The position numbers were made by a program, and so were the translations under genes. 64,000 bases of DNA from Ramlibacter henchirensis (GTDB lineage Bacteria > Pseudomonadota > Gammaproteobacteria > Burkholderiales > Burkholderiaceae_C). Shown here piece after piece: positions 55,842-64,000 of the stretch (positions within the stretch are counted from its first letter, which is position 1; every line of letters begins with the position of its first letter). The DNA lies in contig NZ_SMLM01000002.1 of NCBI RefSeq assembly GCF_004682015.1, positions 248,001 through 312,000 of the forward strand, in the 5' to 3' direction. The notes under the pieces were generated by a model. The model saw only the letters and a program-made list of their open reading frames with translations, did no database searches and was not told the origin of the DNA.

Positions 55842-55980
55842 GCCGGTCTTCTCTCGAAAAAAACGCGTCGCGTTTTTCGAGTGAACGTATCGGTTTGTTG
55901 CGTTGCAATAGAATTTTGGGTTGTCCGCGCATCGCGGGCGTCACGCGCCAACCCGACTCCCCCAGAAAGCCAAGCCCCCC

Positions 55981-56415
55981 ATGACAGTTGCCCAGAAGCA
56001 GCGGCCGGAATTCAGGAACATCAACGCGTTTCGGGACCTCCCGAGCTACCGGCTGCCGGCGCCGGGCTGGGTGTCGATCCTGCACCGCATCAGCGGCGTG
56101 CTGATGTTCCTGCTGCTGCCGTTCATCATCTGGATGTTCGACACCTCCATCTCGTCCGAACTCTCCTTCGCGCGTTTCCGCTCCGCCTTCGAAAGCGGAC
56201 TGGGCTTCGTCCCAGGCTGGTTCATCAAGCTGGTCGCGCTGGCCCTGATCTGGTCCTACCTGCACCACTTCATCGCCGGCGTGCGCCACGTCTGGATGGA
56301 CGTGAGCCACGCCGCCACGACCAAGCAGTTCGGCGGCTCGTCGGCCAAGGTGACGCTGGTGCTCAGCCTCGCCCTCACCGTCATGCTGGGCGCGAAGCTG
56401 TTCGGCCTGTACTGA
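55981..56415 (+). CDS. sdhC: Succinate dehydrogenase cytochrome b556 subunit
   Basis: The 144-residue membrane protein has three helices and the heme-binding histidines in VSILHRISGVLMFLLLP (about residue 35) and SYLHHFIAGVRHVWMDV. The N-terminus RPEFRNINAFRDLPSYRLP is typical of beta-proteobacterial SdhC. It anchors SdhAB to the inner membrane and binds ubiquinone and heme. It is the first gene of sdhCDAB-sdhE-gltA. A possible stem-loop (55853-55881) lies between it and the regulator gene. Confidence 0.95.
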   Translation: MTVAQKQRPEFRNINAFRDLPSYRLPAPGWVSILHRISGVLMFLLLPFIIWMFDTSISSELSFARFRSAFESGLGFVPGWFIKLVALALIWSYLHHFIAGVRHVWMDVSHAATTKQFGGSSAKVTLVLSLALTVMLGAKLFGLY

Positions 56416-56435
56416 TCCCTGGAAAGAAACAAACG

Positions 56436-56822
56436 ATGGCTGTCCCCAAGAGACAAGGTCCGGTGAACTACGGATCGCGCCGCACCGTGGTCGGCGCCCA
56501 CTACGGCATGCGCGACTGGCTGAGCCAGCGCGTCACGGCGGTGCTGATGGCGGTGTTCACCGTCCTGGTGCTCGCGCAGGTGATCCTGTCGCGCGGCCCC
56601 ATCGGCTACGACAAATGGGCCGGCATCTTCGCCAGCCAGTGGATGAAGGTGCTGACCTTCTCGGTGATCGCCGCGCTGCTCTGGCATGTGTGGGTCGGCA
56701 TGCGCGACGTGCTCATGGACTACGTCAAGCCGATCTGGCTGCGGCTGTCGCTGCAGGTGTTCGTGATCGTGTGGCTCACCGGCTGCGCCGGCTGGGCGGT
56801 CCAAGTCCTGTGGAGAGTCTGA
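56436..56822 (+). CDS. sdhD: Succinate dehydrogenase membrane anchor subunit
   Basis: The 128-residue protein has three transmembrane helices. SQRVTAVLMAVFTVLVLAQVI, a heme-ligand histidine in LLWHVWVGMRDVLMDYVKP and LSLQVFVIVWLTGCAGWAVQVL are visible. SdhD completes the quinone site with SdhC. It follows sdhC with a 20-base gap and precedes sdhA by 4 bases, so the operon is tight. Confidence 0.95.
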   Translation: MAVPKRQGPVNYGSRRTVVGAHYGMRDWLSQRVTAVLMAVFTVLVLAQVILSRGPIGYDKWAGIFASQWMKVLTFSVIAALLWHVWVGMRDVLMDYVKPIWLRLSLQVFVIVWLTGCAGWAVQVLWRV

Positions 56823-56826
56823 AGCA

Positions 56827-58635
56827 ATGGCCTACAGCAGCAAGAACATCACCCGCCGCCGCTTCGACGTCGTGATCGTCGGCGCCGGCGGCTCCGGCAT
56901 GCGCGCCTCGCTCCAGCTGGCGCGCGCCGGCCTGAACGTGGCCGTGCTTTCCAAGGTCTTCCCGACCCGCTCGCACACCGTCGCGGCCCAGGGCGGCATC
57001 GGCGCGTCGCTGGGCAACATGTCCGAGGACAACTGGCACTACCACTTCTACGACACCGTCAAGGGCTCCGACTGGCTGGGCGACCAGGACGCCATCGAGT
57101 TCATGTGCCGCGAAGCGCCCCGGGTCGTGTACGACCTCGAGCACATGGGCATGCCGTTCGACCGCAACCCCGACGGCACGATCTACCAGCGTCCCTTCGG
57201 CGGCCACACGGCCAACTACGGCGAGAAGCCGGTGCAGCGCGCCTGCGCCGCGGCCGACCGCACCGGCCACGCGATGCTGCACACGCTGTACCAGCAGAAC
57301 GTCAAGGCCCGCACCAGCTTCTTCGTCGAGTGGATGGCGCTGGACCTGATCCGCGATGCCGAAGGCGACGTGGTGGGCGTGACGGCGCTGGAGATGGAAA
57401 CCGGCGACCTGCACATCCTGGAAGCCAAGACCACGCTGCTGGCCACCGGCGGCGCGGGCCGAATCTTCGCGGCCTCGACCAACGCCTTCATCAACACCGG
57501 CGACGGCCTGGGCATGGCGGCGCGGGCCGGCATCCCGCTGGAGGACATGGAGTTCTGGCAGTTCCACCCGACCGGCGTGGCCGGCGCGGGCGTGCTGCTG
57601 ACGGAAGGCTGCCGCGGCGAAGGCGCCATCCTGCTCAACAGCAACGGCGAGCGCTTCATGGAGCGCTACGCGCCCACGCTGAAGGACCTGGCGCCGCGCG
57701 ACTTCGTCTCCCGCTCCATGGACCAGGAGATCAAGGAAGGCCGCGGCTGCGGCCCCAACAAGGACTACGTGCTGCTCAAGCTCGACCACCTGGGCGCCGA
57801 CACGATCCACAAGCGGCTGCCCTCGGTGTACGAGATCGGCGTCAACTTCGCCAACGTCGACATCACCAAGGAGCCGATCCCGGTGGTGCCCACCATCCAC
57901 TACCAGATGGGCGGCATCCCGACCAACATCCACGGCCAGGTCGTGGTGCAGAACGCGGACAGCCACAACGCGGTGGTCAACGGCCTCTACGCGGTCGGCG
58001 AATGCTCCTGCGTGAGCGTGCACGGCGCCAACCGACTGGGCACCAACTCCCTGCTGGATCTGCTGGTGTTCGGGCGCGCTGCGGGCAACCACATCGTGGA
58101 GTTCTCGAAGAACAGCAAGGCGCACAAGCCGCTGCCTTCGGGCGCCGCCGACATCACGCTGGAGCGCCTGGCGCGCCTGGACGCGGCGGGCTCCGGCGAA
58201 TACGCCCAGGACGTGGCCAACGACATCCGTGCCAGCATCCAGCTGCACGCGGGCGTGTTCCGCACGCAGGCCGGCATGGACGAAGGCGTGCGCAAGATCG
58301 CCGCCATCCGCGAGCGGGTGAATGCCATCGCGCTGAAGGACAAGTCCATGGTGTTCAACACCGCGCGCGTCGAGGCGCTGGAGGTGGAGAACCTGATCGA
58401 GTGCGCGCAGGCCACGATGGTGTCGGCCGCCGCCCGCAAGGAATGCCGCGGCGCTCACACGGTGAGCGACTACGAGCGCCCGGCCGATGACCCGGTCGCC
58501 CCGCTGGGCCGCGACGACGCCAATTGGATGAAGCACTCCCTCTGGCACAGCAGGACGAACAGCCTGACCTACAAACCGGTCAATCTCAAGCCCCTGACCG
58601 TCGAGAGCGTGCCGCCCAAGGTGCGCACCTTCTGA
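56827..58635 (+). CDS. sdhA: Succinate dehydrogenase flavoprotein subunit
   Basis: The 602-residue flavoprotein oxidises succinate to fumarate. FDVVIVGAGGSGMRASLQLARAGL binds ADP, the covalent FAD histidine is in RSHTVAAQGGIGASLG, and the catalytic region contains HPTGVAGAGVLLTEGCRGEG and the arginines of ACSVSVHGANRLGTN-like CSCVSVHGANRLGTNSLLD. The C-terminus WHSRTNSLTYKPVNLKPL is standard. It uses the SdhE protein for flavin attachment, which is encoded downstream. Confidence 0.98.
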   Translation: MAYSSKNITRRRFDVVIVGAGGSGMRASLQLARAGLNVAVLSKVFPTRSHTVAAQGGIGASLGNMSEDNWHYHFYDTVKGSDWLGDQDAIEFMCREAPRVVYDLEHMGMPFDRNPDGTIYQRPFGGHTANYGEKPVQRACAAADRTGHAMLHTLYQQNVKARTSFFVEWMALDLIRDAEGDVVGVTALEMETGDLHILEAKTTLLATGGAGRIFAASTNAFINTGDGLGMAARAGIPLEDMEFWQFHPTGVAGAGVLLTEGCRGEGAILLNSNGERFMERYAPTLKDLAPRDFVSRSMDQEIKEGRGCGPNKDYVLLKLDHLGADTIHKRLPSVYEIGVNFANVDITKEPIPVVPTIHYQMGGIPTNIHGQVVVQNADSHNAVVNGLYAVGECSCVSVHGANRLGTNSLLDLLVFGRAAGNHIVEFSKNSKAHKPLPSGAADITLERLARLDAAGSGEYAQDVANDIRASIQLHAGVFRTQAGMDEGVRKIAAIRERVNAIALKDKSMVFNTARVEALEVENLIECAQATMVSAAARKECRGAHTVSDYERPADDPVAPLGRDDANWMKHSLWHSRTNSLTYKPVNLKPLTVESVPPKVRTF

Positions 58636-58691
58636 CGGCAGCCCTTACGTAATTCCACGGCGGCACGAAGCTCCTACATTTGCCCTACGAC

Positions 58692-59396
58692 ATGCAAAAA
58701 CGCACTTTCCAGATCTACCGCTACGACCCGGACAAGGACGCCAAGCCGTACATGCAGACGGTCGAGATCACGCTCGAGGGAAACGAGCGGATGCTGCTGG
58801 ACGCCCTGATGAAGCTCAAGGCGCAGGACCCGACTCTCTCCTTCCGGCGGTCCTGCCGCGAAGGCGTGTGCGGCTCGGACGCCATGAACATCAACGGCAA
58901 GAACGGCCTGGCCTGCCTGACCAACATGCTCACGCTGAAAGGCACGATCGTCCTGAAGCCGCTGCCGGGACTGCCGGTGGTCCGCGACCTGATCGTGGAC
59001 ATGACGGACTTCTTCAAGCAGTACCACTCGATCAAGCCCTACCTCGTCAACGACAGCATCCCGCCCGAGAAGGAGCGCCTGCAGTCGCCCGAGGAGCGCG
59101 AGGAGCTCGACGGGCTGTACGAGTGCATCCTGTGCGCCAGCTGCTCGACCAGTTGCCCGAGCTTCTGGTGGAACCCGGACAAGTTCGTCGGCCCCGCCGG
59201 CCTGCTGCAGGCCTACCGCTTCATCGCCGACAGCCGCGACCAGGCGACCGCCGAGCGCCTCGACAACCTCGAGGACCCGTACCGCCTGTTCCGCTGCCAC
59301 ACGATCATGAACTGCACCGACGTCTGCCCCAAGGGCCTCAACCCCACCGCGGCGATCGGCAAGATCAAGGAGCTGATGGTCCGCCGGGCCGTCTGA
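58692..59396 (+). CDS. sdhB: Succinate dehydrogenase iron-sulfur subunit
   Basis: The ATG at 58692 gives 234 residues (a TTG at 58680 is also in frame). The three Fe-S clusters are visible: 2Fe-2S in [22 protein letters not shown], here split ([12 protein letters not shown] and KNGLACLTN), 4Fe-4S in [16 protein letters not shown] and 3Fe-4S in [16 protein letters not shown]. It passes electrons from FAD to ubiquinone. It precedes sdhE by 7 bases. Confidence 0.97.
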   Translation: MQKRTFQIYRYDPDKDAKPYMQTVEITLEGNERMLLDALMKLKAQDPTLSFRRSCREGVCGSDAMNINGKNGLACLTNMLTLKGTIVLKPLPGLPVVRDLIVDMTDFFKQYHSIKPYLVNDSIPPEKERLQSPEEREELDGLYECILCASCSTSCPSFWWNPDKFVGPAGLLQAYRFIADSRDQATAERLDNLEDPYRLFRCHTIMNCTDVCPKGLNPTAAIGKIKELMVRRAV

Positions 59397-59403
59397 AGCC
59401 GCG

Positions 59404-59670
59404 ATGGGCGAAGCCCTGCTCGACGAACATGCGGTCGGCAAGCTGCGCTGGCGCTGCCGCCGCGGATTGCTGGAGAACGACCTGTTCCTCGAGCGGTTCT
59501 TCGCGCGGCACGGCGCCTGTCTCACGCCGCGGCAGGGCCAGCTTCTCGAGGAGCTGATGCAGCTGTCCGACAATGACCTGATGGACCTGCTGCTGTGCCG
59601 CCGCGAGCCCGCGGGCGAGCTGGACCGCCCCGAGATGAGGCAGCTGCTGCAGCTGCTGCGCAGCCGCTGA
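59404..59670 (+). CDS. sdhE: FAD assembly factor SdhE
   Basis: The 88-residue protein is a small helical bundle. It carries the conserved motif RRGLLENDLFLERF (RGxxExD), needed for covalent attachment of FAD to SdhA, and the later DNDLMDLLLCRREP. It is the usual fifth gene of the sdh operon in betaproteobacteria, just before gltA (30 bases). Confidence 0.92.
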   Translation: MGEALLDEHAVGKLRWRCRRGLLENDLFLERFFARHGACLTPRQGQLLEELMQLSDNDLMDLLLCRREPAGELDRPEMRQLLQLLRSR

Positions 59671-59700
59671 GGCGGCCACCGATTTGAAGAAGGAACCGAC

Positions 59701-61011
59701 ATGAAACTCGCCGACAACAAAGCCACCCTGTCGTTCAGCAACGGCAGCCCCAACGTCGAGCTGCCCGTCTACCAGGGCACGATCGGCCCGGACGTGATCG
59801 ACATCCGCAAGCTGTACGCGCAGACCGGCATGTTCACGTACGACCCGGGGTTCATGTCGACCGCGTCGTGCCAGTCGACCATCACGTATATCGACGGCGA
59901 CAAGGGCGAGCTGCTGTACCGCGGCTATCCCATCGAGCAGCTGGCCACCCAGTGCGACTTCCTGGAGACCTGCCACCTGCTGCTATACGGCGAGCTGCCG
60001 AACGAGACCCAGAAGAAGGAGTTCGTCTCGCGCGTGACCAACCACACCATGGTCAACGAGCAGATGCAGTTCTTCCTGCGCGGCTTCCGCCGCGACGCGC
60101 ACCCGATGGCGGTGATGACTGGCCTGGTGGGCGCGCTGTCGGCCTTCTATCACGACAGCACCGACATCAATAACCCGCAGCACCGCGAGATCTCGGCCAT
60201 CCGGCTGATCGCCAAGATGCCGACGCTGGTCGCCATGGCCTACAAGTACGGCATCGGCCAGCCGTACACCTACCCGAAGAACTCGCTGTCCTACACCGCG
60301 AACTTCATGCGGATGATGTTCGCGACGCCGTGCGAGGAGTACGAGCCCAACGACGTGCTGGTGCGCGCGATGGACCGCATCTTCATCCTGCACGCCGATC
60401 ACGAACAGAACGCTTCCACGTCCACGGTGCGGCTGTGCGGCAGCTCGGGCACCAACCCGTTCGCCGCCATCGCGGCCGGCGTGGCGTGCCTCTGGGGCCC
60501 GGCGCACGGCGGCGCCAACGAGGCGGCGCTGAACATGCTGGAAGACATCCAGCAGATGGGCGGCGTGGCCAAGATCGGCGAGTTCGTCGGCAAGGTCAAG
60601 GACAAGAACTCGGGCGTGCGCCTGATGGGCTTCGGCCACCGCGTGTACAAGAACTACGACCCGCGCGCCAAGCTGATGCGCGAGACCTGCCACGAGGTGC
60701 TGGACGAGCTGGGGCTGGAGAACGATCCCTTGTTCAAGCTGGCGATGTCGCTCGAGAAGATCGCGCTCGAAGACGAGTACTTCGTCTCGCGCAAGCTCTA
60801 CCCCAACGTGGATTTCTATTCGGGCATCGTGCAGCGCGCCATCGGCATCCCGGTCAACCTGTTCACGGGCATCTTCGCGCTGGCCCGCACCGTGGGCTGG
60901 ATCGCGCAGCTGAACGAGATGATCGGCGACCCGGAGTACAAGATCGGGCGCCCGCGCCAGCTGTACACGGGCGCGACGAAACGCGACGTCAAGCCCCTCG
61001 CCCAGCGTTGA
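59701..61011 (+). CDS. gltA: Citrate synthase
   Basis: The 436-residue type II citrate synthase condenses acetyl-CoA and oxaloacetate. The catalytic histidines are in [14 protein letters not shown] and [22 protein letters not shown] [15 protein letters not shown], and the catalytic aspartate is in [11 protein letters not shown]. The N-terminal domain has the usual small beta-part of hexameric NADH-sensitive enzymes. A GAAGGAA site precedes ATG 59701. It ends the sdh operon, and a terminator follows. Confidence 0.97.
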   Translation: MKLADNKATLSFSNGSPNVELPVYQGTIGPDVIDIRKLYAQTGMFTYDPGFMSTASCQSTITYIDGDKGELLYRGYPIEQLATQCDFLETCHLLLYGELPNETQKKEFVSRVTNHTMVNEQMQFFLRGFRRDAHPMAVMTGLVGALSAFYHDSTDINNPQHREISAIRLIAKMPTLVAMAYKYGIGQPYTYPKNSLSYTANFMRMMFATPCEEYEPNDVLVRAMDRIFILHADHEQNASTSTVRLCGSSGTNPFAAIAAGVACLWGPAHGGANEAALNMLEDIQQMGGVAKIGEFVGKVKDKNSGVRLMGFGHRVYKNYDPRAKLMRETCHEVLDELGLENDPLFKLAMSLEKIALEDEYFVSRKLYPNVDFYSGIVQRAIGIPVNLFTGIFALARTVGWIAQLNEMIGDPEYKIGRPRQLYTGATKRDVKPLAQR

Positions 61012-61043
61012 GTCACAAGCCCGCTTCGGCGGCTCTCGACAGG

Positions 61044-61067
61044 AAGGCCGCGCAAGCGGCCTTTCTT
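61044..61067 (+). terminator. Terminator after gltA
   Basis: AAGGCCGC (61044-61051) pairs with GCGGCCTT (61056-61063) around GCAA, followed by TCTTCTT. It separates the sdh-gltA operon from leuC. Confidence 0.85.
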
Positions 61068-61141
61068 CTTGGGACTGCCCCTAAGGAAGGGCGCGTGAGT
61101 CCCCGGCGAATAAAATCCCATCCTTCAGCCGGAAGCACGCC

Positions 61142-62563
61142 ATGGGACGCACCCTCTACGACAAGATCTGGGACGAGCACGTCGTCCACACCGAGGAAGA
61201 CGGGACCGCCATCCTGTACATCGACCGCCACCTGGTGCACGAAGTCACCAGCCCGCAGGCGTTCGAAGGCCTGCGCGAGACGGGCCGCAAGGTCTGGCGC
61301 ATCAGCTCCGTCGTCGCCACGGCCGATCACAACACGCCGACGACCGGCTGGGAGCGCGGCTACGACGGCATCGAAGACCCGATCAGCAAGGAGCAGGTGA
61401 CCACGCTCGATCGCAACATCTCGGAGTTCGGTGCGGCGGCCTACTTCCCGTTCCTGTCCAAGCAGCAGGGCATCGTGCACGTGATCGGTCCCGAGCAGGG
61501 GGCGACGCTTCCCGGGATGACAGTCGTCTGCGGCGACTCGCACACGTCCACGCACGGTGCGTTCGGCGCCCTCGCCCACGGCATCGGCACCAGCGAGGTG
61601 GAGCACGTGCTCGCCACGCAGACGCTGCTGGCCAAGAAGGCGAAGAACATGCTGATCCGCGTCGACGGCCAGCTGGGCCGAGGCGTGACGGCCAAGGACA
61701 TCGTGCTGGCCATCATCGGCCGCATCGGCACCGCCGGCGGCACTGGCTACACGATCGAATTCGGCGGCTCCGCGATCCGCTCGCTGACGATGGAAGGCCG
61801 GATGACGGTCTGCAACATGGCGATCGAGGCCGGCGCGCGCGCGGGCATGGTTGCCGTCGACGAAAAGACGATCGAGTACCTGAGGGGCCGGCCGCTCTCG
61901 CCGTCGGGCGTGGAGTGGGACCAGGCCGCCGCCTACTGGCGCACGCTGCGCTCCGATCCCGACGCCAGGTTCGACGCCGTGGTCGAACTCGATGCCTCGC
62001 AGATCGTTCCGCAGGTTACCTGGGGCACCTCGCCCGAGATGGTGCTGGGGGTCGACGGCCGTGTGCCCGATCCCGACAAGGAGAAGGACGCCAACCGGCG
62101 CGGTGCGATGGAGCGCGCCCTGGACTACATGGGCCTGGAGCCCGGCAAGCCGATCAACGACATCTTCGTCGACAAGGTGTTCATCGGCTCGTGCACCAAC
62201 AGCCGCATCGAGGACATGCGCGAGGCCGCCGCGATGGTCAAGAAGCTGGGGCAGAAGGTCGCCCGCAACGTCAAGCTGGCGATGGTGGTCCCGGGGTCGG
62301 GCGTGGTGAAGGAGCAGGCCGAGCGCGAGGGCCTGCACGAGATCTTCAAGGCCGCGGGCTTCGACTGGCGCGAGCCGGGCTGCTCGATGTGCCTCGCGAT
62401 GAACGCGGACCGGCTGGAGCCCGGCGAGCGCTGCGCGTCGACCAGCAACCGAAACTTCGAAGGCCGGCAGGGCGCGGGCGGCCGCACCCATCTCGTGAGC
62501 CCCGCGATGGCGGCCGCCGCGGCGGTGCACGGCCATTTCGTCGACGTCCGCCAGTTCGCCTGA
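61142..62563 (+). CDS. leuC: 3-isopropylmalate dehydratase large subunit
   Basis: The 473-residue protein isomerises 2- and 3-isopropylmalate with LeuD, in leucine synthesis. The 4Fe-4S ligands are in [17 protein letters not shown] and [14 protein letters not shown], and [33 protein letters not shown] is diagnostic of LeuC, quoted in parts. It starts a leuC-leuD-leuB group after the gltA terminator. A candidate -10 (TAAAAT in CGAATAAAATCCC) lies about 35 bases upstream of the ATG. Confidence 0.97.
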   Translation: MGRTLYDKIWDEHVVHTEEDGTAILYIDRHLVHEVTSPQAFEGLRETGRKVWRISSVVATADHNTPTTGWERGYDGIEDPISKEQVTTLDRNISEFGAAAYFPFLSKQQGIVHVIGPEQGATLPGMTVVCGDSHTSTHGAFGALAHGIGTSEVEHVLATQTLLAKKAKNMLIRVDGQLGRGVTAKDIVLAIIGRIGTAGGTGYTIEFGGSAIRSLTMEGRMTVCNMAIEAGARAGMVAVDEKTIEYLRGRPLSPSGVEWDQAAAYWRTLRSDPDARFDAVVELDASQIVPQVTWGTSPEMVLGVDGRVPDPDKEKDANRRGAMERALDYMGLEPGKPINDIFVDKVFIGSCTNSRIEDMREAAAMVKKLGQKVARNVKLAMVVPGSGVVKEQAEREGLHEIFKAAGFDWREPGCSMCLAMNADRLEPGERCASTSNRNFEGRQGAGGRTHLVSPAMAAAAAVHGHFVDVRQFA

Positions 62564-62576
62564 GGACCCCAGGAGC

Positions 62577-63227
62577 ATGAACAAGTTCACCGTGCACAAG
62601 GGCGTGGTCGCCCCCATGGACCGGGAGAACGTCGACACCGACGCGATCATCCCCAAGCAGTTCCTCAAGTCGATCCGCAAGACCGGTTTCGGCCCCAACC
62701 TGTTCGACGAGTGGCGCTACCTCGACCCGGGCTATCCGGGGCAGGACCCGGCCAGCCGCAAGCCGAACCCGGACTTCGTGCTGAACCAGCCGCGTTACCG
62801 CGGCGCCTCGATCCTGCTGGCGCGCAAGAACTTCGGCTGCGGCTCCTCGCGCGAGCACGCGCCCTGGGCGCTGGAGCAGTACGGCTTCCGCGCGCTGATC
62901 GCGCCGAGCTACGCCGACATCTTCTTCAACAACAGTTTCAAGAACGGCATCCTGCCGATCGTGCTGCCGGAGGCCACGGTCTCCAGCCTGTTCGACGAGG
63001 TGAACGCCTTCCCGGGCTACGAGCTCACCATCGACCTCGAGCGGCAGGTGATCGTCAGGCCGCAGGGCGAGGAGATCGCCTTCGATGTGCAGCCCTTCCG
63101 CAAGTACTGCCTGATCAACGGATTCGATGACATCGGCCTGACGCTGCGGCACAGGGACAAGATCAAGGCCTTCGAAGCCGAGCGCCTGGCCGCCAAGCCC
63201 TGGCTCGCCCACACCCTGAACGGATGA
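62577..63227 (+). CDS. leuD: 3-isopropylmalate dehydratase small subunit
   Basis: The 216-residue protein is the swivel-domain partner of LeuC. It starts [29 protein letters not shown] and has the conserved [21 protein letters not shown] loop, here quoted in parts. It follows leuC by 13 bases; the small entericidin-like gene often found between leuC and leuD in relatives is absent. Confidence 0.96.
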   Translation: MNKFTVHKGVVAPMDRENVDTDAIIPKQFLKSIRKTGFGPNLFDEWRYLDPGYPGQDPASRKPNPDFVLNQPRYRGASILLARKNFGCGSSREHAPWALEQYGFRALIAPSYADIFFNNSFKNGILPIVLPEATVSSLFDEVNAFPGYELTIDLERQVIVRPQGEEIAFDVQPFRKYCLINGFDDIGLTLRHRDKIKAFEAERLAAKPWLAHTLNG

Positions 63228-63231
63228 CAAG

Positions 63232-64000
63232 ATGAAGATTGCAGTGCTGCCGGGCGATGGCATCGGCACCGAGATCGTGGCCGAGGCAGTCAAGGTCCTG
63301 AAGGTCCTGGACCTCAAGTTCGAGATGGAGACGGCGCCGGTCGGCGGCGCGGCGTACGAGGCACATGGCCATCCGCTGCCCGAGTCGACGCTCAAGCTCG
63401 CGAAGGCGGCCGACGCCATCCTGTTCGGCGCGGTGGGCGACTGGAAGTACGACAAGCTCGAACGCGCGCTGCGTCCGGAGCAGGCCATCCTCGGCCTGCG
63501 AAAGCACCTGGGCCTGTTCGCCAATTTCCGTCCGGCGATCTGCTACGAGCAGCTCACGCATGCTTCGAGCCTCAAGCCGGAGCTGGTGGCGGGACTGGAC
63601 ATCCTCATCATCCGCGAGCTGACCGGCGACATCTACTTCGGCCAGCCGCGCGGCCGCCGCACCGCGCCCGATGGTCACTTCCCCGGGACCGAAGAAGCGT
63701 TCGACACGATGCGCTACACGCGCCCGGAGATCGAGCGCATCGCGCACGTCGCGTTCCAGGCCGCCCGCAAGCGCAGCAAGCGCGTGACCAGCGTGGACAA
63801 GGCCAACGTGCTCGAGACGTTCCAGCTGTGGAAGGACGTGGTCACCGAAATCGGCAGGCAGTACCCGGACGTGGCGCTGGACCACATGTACGTGGACAAC
63901 GCGGCCATGCAGCTGGTGAAGGCGCCCAAGAAGTTCGATGTGGTGGTCACCGGCAACATGTTCGGCGACATCCTGTCCGACGAAGCGGCGATGCTCACCG
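63232..64000 (+). CDS. leuB: 3-isopropylmalate dehydrogenase (partial)
   Basis: The N-terminal 256 codons are present and the gene is cut by the window end. LeuB oxidises and decarboxylates 3-isopropylmalate with [18 protein letters not shown] starts the protein, and the motif [35 protein letters not shown] with its substrate arginines, quoted in parts, follows. The metal-binding aspartate region is [10 protein letters not shown] and [10 protein letters not shown]. It starts 4 bases after leuD. Confidence 0.96.
   Translation, partial: MKIAVLPGDGIGTEIVAEAVKVLKVLDLKFEMETAPVGGAAYEAHGHPLPESTLKLAKAADAILFGAVGDWKYDKLERALRPEQAILGLRKHLGLFANFRPAICYEQLTHASSLKPELVAGLDILIIRELTGDIYFGQPRGRRTAPDGHFPGTEEAFDTMRYTRPEIERIAHVAFQAARKRSKRVTSVDKANVLETFQLWKDVVTEIGRQYPDVALDHMYVDNAAMQLVKAPKKFDVVVTGNMFGDILSDEAAMLT

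Noticed and set aside
60288..60295. A GTCCTACA sequence in gltA
   Set aside because: It lies within conserved coding sequence (Ser-Tyr-Thr) and has no CCTAGAGT partner at the right distance.

Overview
The window is GC-rich (roughly two thirds G+C) chromosomal DNA with no integrated phage, insertion sequence, tRNA, rRNA or CRISPR array that I can see. Gene content and order point to a betaproteobacterium of the Burkholderiales, most likely a member of the Comamonadaceae such as Ramlibacter or Variovorax: sdhCDAB-sdhE-gltA followed by leuCDB, mdh next to a CitE-like gene and acnB, rpsT-DUF3579-argD-argF, and purM opposite perM-hda. The species assignment is an inference from protein style and gene order.

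Region 1 (1-20.2 kb) is an accessory, stress-flavoured region. It holds a rhodanese fragment, serine- or glycine-rich secreted proteins, a hemerythrin, a CPA1 sodium/proton antiporter, two alpha/beta hydrolases, a tyrosine phosphatase, a putatively secreted methyltransferase, a CigR-like protein, gshA, an HPF/RaiA-type ribosome factor, a TIGR00266 protein, a PA2779/PA2778 pair, two L,D-transpeptidases, a YedI protein and several very small disordered proteins. Many of the small genes share an upstream box, GTCCTACA, at a nearly fixed distance from a CCTAGAGT-like element. This looks like one regulon that has not been named to my knowledge.

Region 2 (20.2-31.8 kb) carries two multiheme cytochromes c, then a leftward operon perM-hda-HAD phosphatase-pcnB-folK ending in a stand-alone atpE gene, with purM and an acetyltransferase reading the other way. 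A SirB1-type protein, murJ and rpsT follow.

Region 3 (31.8-48.8 kb) is amino-acid and NAD metabolism: DUF3579-argD-argF, the tryptophan-degrading operon kynB-kynU-kynA, acnA, and serC-serA. Directly after kynA, with its own promoter-like sequence and an inverted repeat, lies a protein that joins a winged-helix domain, a GHKL (Bergerat) ATPase domain and a C-terminal STAS-like DUF4325 domain. I consider it the most unusual single gene in the window. An XRE regulator of the MmyB type with a divergent membrane protein, an SbmA-like transporter and a PPOX-family stress protein complete the region.

Region 4 (48.8-64 kb) is a nearly complete TCA-cycle block: acnB, a periplasmic protein, a CitE-like lyase and mdh read leftward; a GntR/UTRA regulator, sdhC, sdhD, sdhA, sdhB, sdhE and gltA read rightward. 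leuC, leuD and the start of leuB (cut by the window end) follow. A perfect 12-bp palindrome, TCTTATATAAGA, lies between mdh and the GntR gene and occurs again upstream of the DUF3579/argD genes.
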